The notes beneath the pieces are model-generated. The model had not been told where the DNA came from. It made no database searches and was given only the letters and a program-made list of their open reading frames with translations. Below, piece after piece: positions 55,351-64,000 of a stretch of 64,000 bases of DNA; position 1 is the first letter of the stretch; every line of letters starts with the position of its first letter. Source of the DNA: Phlebopus portentosus (lineage: Eukaryota; Basidiomycota; Agaricomycetes; Boletales; Boletinellaceae); assembly GCA_037892935.1 (NCBI GenBank), contig JAYXKI010000007.1, forward strand, positions 1,798,001 through 1,862,000, given 5' to 3'. Made by a program: the position numbers and the translations under genes.

Positions 55351-58300
55351 ATGGCCACCAAAATACGGATCGCTGCGCGTCTGCGCCCTTACATTCCCGG
55401 AGAAATTCTCGATGATGCCGTAGGCGTTGAAAACGATGAGAATGGGGCGTTCGTGACAATGACCCATCCGCGCGACGCCTCCCAGCGATTCAAGTTCCCT
55501 TTTTCGTCGTGTTATGGGCCAGATTCGACCCAAGACGAACTCTACTTGAATGATGTGAAACCATTGCTTGATGTCGTTCTCGGTGGCGTGGTGAGCTCAC
55601 AATCCTATCCTTCTTACAATGATGCCACCGTTGATCAGTGTGAATTGATTCGTCTATTTTCATTAGACGGTTACGGTCTTCGCGTACGGTGTCACTTCAT
55701 CTGGAAAAACACACACAATACAAGGAACAAAAGGCCAGCCTGGGATTATACCACGTGTCGTTCGGGTAAGTTTGCTGCAGACTATACCTGCTTCGTAGAT
55801 CTGAACTGATCGAATCATTCTGACAAGGATATCTTCGAGCGGAGCAGGGCTATTGACGATATCGAGGTTGATATATCTGTGTCATACATGGAAATATACA
55901 AAGAGGAAGCGTATGATCTACTGGTCGACAGAGATAGCGTTGCGTTTCTATCCTCTTTTCCTTTACGATAAATGCCCTCTAATGATCTTGTAGGCTCCAA
56001 AGTTGCCTATCAGGGAGGATGCCTCTGGACAAGTATTCGTTGCACATTTAAGCTCGCTTCCGATTTCCAGCCTACAAGACTTTGATAGAGTATATGCGTA
56101 AGCTATTTGTCTTTGACTAATTATCTGATGTTCTCTGAATGTTTCAAGCTCGGCAAACAAACGTCGGTCGACCGGGTCAACGAACTTGAATCATTCGTCA
56201 TCACGATCCCATGCAATTTTGACATTGCAGGTTCAAATGGCCGATCGAGTTGCAGATCAGAGTATGCGTCCCTTCTGGAAATACGTGAATGTGACGAACT
56301 GACGCCCTTGGCTCTAGCTGTGACTGGCAAGATCAACCTTGTAGACCTGGCTGGTTCAGAGAATAACAAGGTTTGTTGTTCTTTACGTAGATCTGATGCA
56401 TCAGTGTCGATGATGTTTTGTCGTATAGCTTACTGGGAATGACCCGTCTCGCATGGCCGAATCTTCAGCAATCAACAAGTCGCTTAGCGTGCTTGGCCAA
56501 GTAGTTCATGCGTTGAACCAAGGAGCGGTATGAATTCGTATATCTTCTTTGCAACAGTTTCCTTATGTCTCCAAGTCGAGGATCCCTTACAGAAACTCGA
56601 AGCTAACTAGAATTCTGCAAGACGCTCTTGGTGGTAACGCGGTAGGGTTGCTCATCTGTAATTTGGCACCGGGAACAAAGTTCAGACAGGATACGTGGAA
56701 TACTCTCAAGTGGGTGGTCATTCTATTACCCGAGTCATTTCTTTCTAATCGTAGTTTTAGTTTTGCGTCACGGACGAAAGAAATTGAGAACAAGCCTGTT
56801 GTGAATGTTCGAGGTAAGGGTTTCATTATAATGTCATGGTACAATGGTAATGATGTGTATAGATAACCAACCCGCTCCTAAAGCTCATTTTGCCGCACTA
56901 GCTCCTCAGCCTCACGTTCTGCCTGCAGCGAATGTTCCTTCTTCGTCGCGTATGTTACTTTCACCATTGCATTTTTGCATTTCTTGTCTTAATCAAAGAT
57001 TATACCTCAGGACAAGTAGGACGCCCCTCCCTTCTACCGATGACGGCAGCATCTAAGCTTCCTGGCCCGTCCAAAGGGAGAGTTTCAGGCTTTGGGGCAG
57101 GGGGATCCACCGGGTTCCAGCCTTTCACAATCGCCCCTGGAAACGTCCAGAAGAAAATACGCTCAGAGTCCGAGAATGCTGGCGACCGGAGAAACAGCGA
57201 TCGCGGCAACAATAGCGGTTCGGGTATTCTAGGGATGACGGAAGAGGAAATCGACGAACGAGTAAGCAGTGTTATTTTTTTTGCGCTAAATTCCGTGTAA
57301 GTGGGAATTTGCTAACAAATTATTCTCGACAGATTGCCAGAGCCGTGGAGATAGAGGTTGCTCGTCGTCTTGAGGAACGCGAACGTCGCCGAGAGGAGGA
57401 GGAAAGAAAGGAGATCGAGAAACAATTATTGGAAGTCGTGCAGGAAGAAGACAGTCATCGGTCAACACCTGATGTCGTCTTGCCTGAAGATATAACTCGT
57501 CCGACGACATCAGCAACTTGCAGTTCATTGCCTTCAGGAATTCTGACGCCTCTTTTGAAACGACACGAAGACCTGGACAACGAATTGAAACGGCGTCTTG
57601 CAGAGCTCGAAGAAAAATAGTAGGTGGCCCTTTACCTGCTATGGATGAAGACAAAATGGCTGACAGGACAGTTTTCGTATCTTTTTGTGGAAAATGACAC
57701 GATTAGCGAACAAAACAGCCGCGAAGTGCAACTCGCTGATGTCCTTTCCCCTACGTCGAAGAAGAAAACGGGGCGCGCATACGTTGCCCTCGCTCGGGCG
57801 CATTCTGAAAAGTAAATATATCATTCTGAGATTCTCGACGAAATGTGTCATTGATGGAGATGTTGTCCTTAGGGGTGATTTGCAGGTTGCTCTCAGTCTG
57901 TACAAGAAGGCGGAGACGTACGTGCCGGACAATATGAAGCTCAAACAACGGTGCGTATACACAGTACTTACATAAGTTAGATTGAGTAGCATGCTCATCA
58001 ATATGGTTCTATATCAAAAAGCATCCTCGAAATTGAACATGCTGCAAGGAACAATGTAGAATTTGTACCGATGTCGAGGAAGAAAAGCAAAAAAAAGGCG
58101 AAGAACACATACACGAGCCGGAGTTCGGGGCAGACCCCTACCGCCGATTTCGTGTCCGTGGCGGAAAGTAGCGGTCATGAACCTGACAATCGCGATGGAG
58201 ACCCTGGTGAGAACCTCCGATCCTCAGAAAGGAGCGGACAAGGCAGAAAGAAGAAAGGGGGACTGGGTACTGGGTCTCGAAGTCGAAGTCGACCGGCGCC

Positions 58301-58496
58301 CTTGAGAGAGGCAACGAATAGCGCACATAAGCAGAAGCGAGTCGCTAGCGGTGATGAATTGGAAGAAGAGGAAACTCCACCGAAGAAGCAGAAGAAAGGC
58401 AAGAAGACTGCTGTTGACGTTTGTAGCGACGGGAGCGATGGTGATGGGGACCTAGGATGGCTTCCGTCGAATATGAAGGTGGTAGAGACAAAATGA
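55351..58496 (+). CDS. Kinesin-10 (KIF22/Kid-like) motor protein
   Basis: Fifteen exons give 770 residues: 55351-55590, 55667-55765, 55828-55938, 55994-56097, 56149-56261, 56318-56370, 56429-56527, 56558-56709, 56755-56813, 56863-56949, 57011-57261, 57333-57619, 57707-57811, 57873-57950, 58022-58496. The N-terminal motor starts KIRIAARLRPYIPGE. The P-loop is GVTSSGKT (residues 88-95). Switch I is NHSSSRSH (199-206) and switch II is VDLAGSE. The segment IREDASGQVFV resembles KIF22. After the neck comes a disordered linker, a coiled coil (EEERKEIEKQL), and a TPR-like pair of helices (GRAYVALARAHSEKGDLQVALSLYKKAE). The tail is strongly basic (SRKKSKKKAK, PPKKQKKGKK), suited to chromatin binding. 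Known family role: chromosome arm ejection on the spindle. Confidence 0.88.
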
Positions 58497-59675
58497 AGGG
58501 ATACTTTGTATCGTTTGCTAAGGGTTTATGACTTATGGTGAGCTGGGCAGTACTTCTGTGTATGGTCTAATATCTGACGGTCGGTTGAATGTTTCAGCTC
58601 TGAATAATGAGACCGATTTTATTTGTTTTCTTGTGCAAGTATTCCATTTAGACATTCCTGAAATGAAGAATATTCATCGTTTGGGAAATCTTCGTCGGTT
58701 GCATTGTTTGGTTTGGAATCAGCGGCTATACGCACGCGGGGATCCGACGGAAATAAGTAAGAGTAAGGGCCCCGCACCACGTGGGATTGCCTTTCTCCAG
58801 TCTTCAGTTACGTAACTGATTAGGTATGTTTTAAAACGGTCGTCGTTATGATCCCTTTATTATTCAGTCTTCGTCCAGCGACTTCGATGCACTTTAGTTC
58901 ATCGCCACTTCTTTTAATTTTGTTCATGCTGCTACCGCTCACATCTAATTGATCTGCTCATCCTACCTCCGGGATATCTGAGTACAGGCGCTCAATATAT
59001 TCTCCTAAGCCTCTCGGATCCTCTCTTCCACGAAAATATGTAGTCCATGTCGTGGACATCGATATGCTAGAGACTCTTATAAACCTACGGAGGAGAGAAA
59101 ACGAAGCCTGACTTTATTCAACCATTATTTTCGTCGACGACGCACGTAGCTTCTTATCTTCTAGCCAGCTCTACCTGCTGCGGATGCCCGTAGCCTATGG
59201 GATCGTAGGGCATTAGTCAACATGACCCACCTCATGAGAAGAATCTGGAGTACTTGACTCGCTAAACCCGGCAATGGCGGAAGGATGTGGACCGTGGCAT
59301 TGTCGCGGGTGCATCACCGTACATATGCTATATCAGACGTGAGAACATCAGCGTTCTCCGCAGTTATATCGATGACCGCCGCACTTGCCGAATCAATGGA
59401 CTTGCCAAGAATGCGTGTGCACCTCTCACGAATGAAGTAGATCGAACTTTTCGAAGTGCGCCTCGCGGACGATATGCGATCTGCGCGTTTCACGCAGCCC
59501 TATTAACGCTCGCACGCTCCTTCACTTATAGCCCTGCGCAGCTCTTGCACGGACCACAGGACGATCCTTTCATTCACCACCATTCATAACTCATCGCTGA
59601 GTGAGCGCAGCCAACCCATCACTCTCGTCCTTCTCGTTGTCTTCGTTCTCTGCTTCCACTCATTCCCCCGTTGCC
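58497..59675. other. Intergenic, no gene recognised
   Basis: The kinesin 3' flank and the b561 gene promoter lie here. Frames of about 95-100 codons on the plus strand (58528-58815 and 59287-59589) have no family resemblance and are not called. Confidence 0.55.
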
Positions 59676-60665
59676 ATGTCTGAACTGCTCCCCATCGACA
59701 AACAACTTAGAAAACACGCTCTCCTGTGCTCCATCGGGTTCATTATCCTTCTACCTCTGGGGGCTCTAGTAGGACGCTACCTTCGAACCTTCACCAGAAC
59801 GTGAGTGTCTAACCCTCAAAAGAAAAAAAAAAAAAGTCCGAGAAAAAAGAGAGAAAATGAATTGACGATCCGATGTCGTGGGACAGGTGGTTCTGGGCAC
59901 ATTCTTTCTTCCAGTTCCTCGTTGCTGGGCCCGTTATTTTCGCCGGCTGGTATTATGGATACAAGTCAACCTCGTTCCTGAACACCGGCGGACACTTTGT
60001 AGATCCACACAAGGTTCGTGTTTTTTTTGAAATTTGTCCCATTTTTCTTCATTGCTCCTTTTATCTGTCATTTTTTCGCTATTTGTGCCTGCGGTCCTTG
60101 TTGGTTGCTAGTACCGCCGTCGTGTTGTCGCGATGTCGGGAAATCGAAAGGGCCTATCATACTGACTTCTGGTTCCGCTCTTTTTCTTACTTATCGGTAC
60201 CGTCTCGTCACTACGTTTCCTCTTACACTCGACCGTATTCCAGAAAATCGGCCTCGCGCTGCTCATCTTGTACCTCGTGCAAATCCTCCTCGGGACGGTC
60301 ATCCATTCCTTCAAGACACCCAGATTTATGGGCGGGCAGCGCCCTCCGCAGAATTACTTCCACGCGATTCTGGGCCTGGCGATCATCGCACTTGCAGCGT
60401 ACCAGGTGCATTACGGTATCGTTACGGAGTGGTACCGATCTACCGGTGACGGCACGATCGTGCCTCAGAAGGCGATGAATGCTTGGATTGCGCTGACAGT
60501 GGTGAGTGCATTCGCGGTTAGTTATTAGGTTAATCGTCGGATATAATTTCGCTCCCCCTTGTCCTTTAGATCTTTTGGTCCTTGTATGCGATTGGCCTCG
60601 TGTTACTTCCTCGGCAATACAACCAAGAGGCGGCAGGCAGGAAGGGAGTGTCGCAGAAGGCTTGA
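59676..60665 (+). CDS. Cytochrome b561-type transmembrane protein
   Basis: Exons 59676-59800, 59887-60013, 60244-60501 and 60570-60665 encode 201 residues. Five hydrophobic segments are visible. Each of the first four has histidines at its edges, as needed for bis-haem coordination (RKHALLCSIGF, FWAHSFFQFL, HSFKTPRFMGGQRPPQNYFHAILG, QVHYGIV). Such domains move electrons across membranes from ascorbate or NADH donors and occur alone or fused to DOMON domains in fungi. No DOMON part is present. Intron 2 is long for this window (230 nt). An in-frame GTG start upstream exists but the ATG at 59676 is preferred. Confidence 0.85.
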
Positions 60666-61180
60666 TTTTGGGACGGACTCATACATACTATATGACATTC
60701 TTTTATTTACCCCCGCCCTACTTTAAAGTTGACATTTGCCCTGTATATTGCTCACTTTACAGTAGATGTGATACGGTCGTGTTGCACGTGTTTCCTATAA
60801 ACTCGCGAACAGCATTTCCATCTATTAGGCAGCACACGAACATACGACGATACGATCGAGAAAAGGGTATCCAAGCGCAAATAGCGCGACAGAGACAAAG
60901 GAGCGGAACACAACTGAGTGAGATCCGAGGAAATGCTACAGGGAAAGGAAAGCGACGCAGAGGACGAAGAGCTTGTCCGGGGTCCAACTAGTGGATACAG
61001 CTTGGTTGCTTGGCTGGCAACAAGAAACTCAAACCGCTTCTGAAAGCGAGGAGAGGTAAAGAGTGGCGAAAAGAATAAAGAATAGTGAGAGAAGTTCAAC
61101 GGGATCTCATGTTTGCTAAGTGAAGCTGGGAGGACGAGGGATAGACGTAGAGCGGAACTACTTTTCTTTTTGGAGGCGAT
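60666..61180. other. Convergent 3' spacer
   Basis: It holds the 3' ends of the b561 gene and the downstream minus-strand gene. No coding frame is convincing. Confidence 0.6.
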
Positions 61181-62354
61181 CTACCAAGTGCGAGTGGAGC
61201 CTGGAGACGTACTGCCGGAGCCATCGGTGGTCTCGTCGAAGATCGACCAGTCAAATGGCGCCGTGGCCAAAGCGGCGCGCAGTGCCCCATCGCCTAGTAA
61301 ACCGTCCATTTGCGACTTGGTATAGTTTTGAGTTTGAGTTTGGCCGCCGGAAAACCCTGCCGCGTTCGAGGTCATAGCAAAGTGTTGGTGCTGCATGGAA
61401 CGTGCAGGTGAATCGTCGTGAATCTGAATCTGAACTTGCGGTTGTCCCTGATCAACCATTTGTACTTGACCTTGTCCCTGGATTTGTCCCGATGTAGAGT
61501 CGATTGCACCGGGATCGGGGAGCGGAGGGTACGGCGAAGAAGACGCAAAGGTCGAAAAATCAAGGTTACTTGTAAGCGAAGGCCGCCCGCCCGTAGTGAC
61601 AGTAGAAGGAAGTCCGGAAGGGATCGCGCTCGTACTAGCGCCTGTGTTATCTCCTGGAAGGAGGCTCAAGATGTCGGGAAAGGGTGTATCAAGGAAAACG
61701 GCGCCGATCAAAAGGCCTGTAGATGCAGCATTGGGAAAGACAAGGATTCCCGCACCCGAGCGTGTCTCTGCGTAACCAGGATTCGGCCAAGGTGCCATGC
61801 AGAGCTAATGGCGAAAACGATTTATATTAAGTACAAGTAATGCAAGGGCCTCTAAAAGTAGATGCATACCAGTTGGTTTTCGCTCAAGACACCTGATAGT
61901 GTACGGAAGTGCGCCTCATTAGCAATGGACCCAGGGCTGCCGACGCCACCGGCTGCGTGTCTGTCTGGCATGAACATGCACAGGGGTATTTCGTTACGAG
62001 TAACCCAGTTCTGCACGTCCGACAGGAGGCAGGTTGGCTGTATAATGTGCATGTCGAAATGCTTCGGCCAGAGATCCGTGCGACTACTCCTCAAGGGAAA
62101 TAGAAAGAATTGCCGTCAGGAACGCAATACATAAATAGGAGTCAGGGGATAAGAGAGTGCTATACTACTTACTTGTTGCCTTCCGTTTCTGCAGACGCAA
62201 CGAACAGGCGCTGTTGACCGTCTGGAGGTTGGAAGAGATTGATTCCATGCAGGACGAAAGTTCCGCGCCAAGGGCGAGGACGCGACCTACGTCCATTAGC
62301 TTGCGGCGCAGCCGGCATAATCGTATCGAAAGGAGTGGGAAGTCGGAAGACCAT
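61181..62354 (-). CDS. Protein with MED25-ACID/PTOV-like region, putative
   Basis: Exons 62173-62354, 61870-62089 and 61181-61804 encode 341 residues with consistent phases. The first 200 residues follow the order of the MED25 activator-interaction domain as I recall it: RPWRGTFVLHG near the start, LWPKHFDMHIIQPTCLL, then HFRTLSGVLSENQLLCMAPW, and GILVFPNAASTGLLIGAVFLD. In MED25 this beta-barrel receives transcription activators for the Mediator complex. The C-terminal third is Q/G/S/P-rich and low in complexity. The von Willebrand-type N-terminal domain of MED25 is not seen and could lie in upstream exons I could not resolve. The assignment is tentative. Confidence 0.55.
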
Positions 62355-64000
62355 TCTGGTCAGAAACGCAAGTGAAGGTATAGAAGAACAAAGAATAGGA
62401 GCAGGCCGGGTTGAACAGGAGCTAAAGAGGGGCTACGAAAAAGGAGCGAGTCTACAGAAACGAGTGACCTCTACAGATTTTAGTCTACGGACGCGAAAGG
62501 GTCTGGCAAGGACGCAATGGATTTAGGGCTGGAATACAGCTAAGTGAATGGCTACAATGGCAGTCAACGAACAAAGGAATGGGAAAGCGTATTCCAGGGA
62601 TATGATACTCAAACCTGTCCTACGTGCCCCATCCTTTAAAAGAGAGATCTGGGCCGAAATATGAGCGAGGTTAGGTCGTCGCTTGGCACGCAGATATTGA
62701 CCGAGCTGCCTAAGGGTGGATAATTGAAATCGCGTGGTCGAGGATAAGTGGGGTGGCCAGGTACCAGTGGTTGCGTCGAGCAATTAGGACAAAGATGAAA
62801 GAAGCTCGGACGAGGCGACGGACGCGACGGACGCGACGTCCACTGAATAAGAATAGGGTATAGGCTTAGGAAGTAAGCAACAGTAAGCAACTATGCGAGC
62901 ATTAGGGTCAGGCACGGGACTGACTGTAGGCTCCAGTCTCTTCCTTATATGTAATTGTCAAGCGGTCCTCCGGAATTGTTTCCGGATCTACCAATAGATG
63001 CAGTTGCCGTTGCAGCAGAGTCTCGCAGTTGTAGCAAGGGAGAGACCAGGATGACAACAGGGACACTGAAGATATATATGAAGATCGACAGAAGGACAAA
63101 GTAGACTTGATATAGGCTATGGTCCTGCGGTGCTATCGGGGCGAGGTTATCTATGCAGTCTCGGCCATAGGAGATATCCTACGAGTCAGGAGCCATGTGG
63201 TGTCACCGTCAGGCAAGACCCAGAAAAGAGAAAAAGATAGGATTCAAGGTTCAAGCCCAGACCTGCTCTGAATTGAATTCGTATGCGTATCGAAGAGATA
63301 GCCGCAGAATATCAATCGACTAAAAATTATGGTTTAGCTGGAACGTCATGGGAGAAAACAGGGAAGTTCAAAGAGCACAGCATCCTGAGAGTCCCGGAGA
63401 GAGTGGTGAGCCGTGAGGAAAGAACAAGAGAGCTAAGGCAACCAGGCTACGAGTGCGACGAAGCGCCGAGCAACGGGATCTGGGTCGGCAGTACCACCCG
63501 TAGAGGTCAGCCTATATAGCTACCCGACGACACCGAGGGATGCAATGCACAGTAATATACACAGTGCTCGTTTGCTACGGATGTTCGCGGTGGACCGTGG
63601 TTCACGCCCGAGTGCGTTCCTTGTTGCGACGGAGTTAAGAGCAACAAAGCGAGCAGGCACATGGTGGTAAGAGATAGACATCCCATCCGTGGGAGTCGAC
63701 GTCGAACAAAATCACAAATGACATGTACATAATATTTATGTTCAGGCTCGCGTTCTGGGCATTCATAATTCTCGTAGTGTAATTCTTGATCATGTCCTAT
63801 CGCTCAGAGGTCTGGGAGTGAATTGGTGATGATACAGAACAGACGAACTGAAGAGAAAGCAAACAAAAGTAAACAAGTGCGTCCGGTAAGCAAACCATAG
63901 AGCCAAGGCAGCATGATAGCACTATGTACAGTATATACAAGAAAGAAAAGCAAAAGCGTGTTTCGACGACTTTTTGAGGTATCGGGATGCGCTGAAAGGA
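62355..64000. other. Right-edge region without a confident gene
   Basis: Short minus-strand frames have protein-like stretches (FQLSTLRQLGQYLRAKRRP near 62690-62745 and LLVDPETIPEDRLTITYKEE near 62940-63000). They might be upstream exons of the preceding gene, but I could not join them. A plus-strand frame at 63283-63519 is not recognised. Nothing else is supported. Confidence 0.4.

Noticed and set aside
58528..59589. Two plus-strand frames of about 95-100 codons
   Set aside because: Composition and lack of any motif fit chance frames in an intergenic region.
1..64000. tRNA genes, rRNA and CRISPR arrays
   Set aside because: I looked for T-loop and cloverleaf-like sequence and for regularly spaced repeats by eye and found none that could be defended.

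Overview
The window is nuclear DNA of a filamentous basidiomycete, most likely an Agaricomycete. Nearly every gene is split by 50-70 nt GT-AG introns and genes lie close together on both strands. The clade-typical proteins include a White-collar-1 photoreceptor without a GATA finger, TRI5-type sesquiterpene cyclases and a MUB1/SamB-type MYND relic. No rRNA, tRNA or CRISPR was seen. All family assignments rest on reading the translations; no database search was run. Exon boundaries were placed by hand from splice consensus, reading frame and family conservation.

Layout. 1-6.45 kb: a Ty3/gypsy retrotransposon on the minus strand, with an open gag-pol frame running off the left edge and one candidate LTR. 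6.5-7.9 kb: a decayed MUB1/SamB-like gene. 8.2-10.6 kb and 27.3-29.4 kb: two arms of an inverted duplication, each with an apparently intact TRI5-like terpene cyclase. Between the arms are ribosomal protein uL16/L10 (with a GC-AG intron), the WC-1-type photoreceptor, a microsatellite-rich convergent spacer, and a BTB plus CAP-Gly protein made of two long reading frames joined by splicing. 21.6-27.0 kb: accessory DNA with three Fic/Doc-family loci (one intact, two broken) and a stray NOC4 fragment.

29.5-34.4 kb: NOC4 and a mitochondrial-type asparaginyl-tRNA synthetase. 34.5-43.6 kb: a local expansion of four degenerate SLC25-like membrane proteins and two kinases. One kinase plus carrier unit was tandemly duplicated; the second unit, and a fourth carrier, have decayed. 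44.1-47.5 kb: Sm D1 and a coiled-coil protein. 47.5-51.5 kb: duplicated debris, namely a broken alpha/beta hydrolase, a second copy of part of the coiled-coil gene and a roughly 270 bp tandem repeat. 51.5-52.9 kb: an intact alpha/beta hydrolase.

53.9-58.5 kb: two divergent mitotic genes, a Sos7/Kre28-like kinetochore protein and a kinesin-10 type motor, share a 163 bp spacer with E-box and ACGCG motifs. 59.7-62.4 kb: a cytochrome b561-type membrane protein and a protein with a MED25-ACID-like region. Core housekeeping genes therefore alternate with islands of duplication and decay. The accessory content (Fic/Doc, terpene cyclases, kinase/carrier arrays) sits in those islands.
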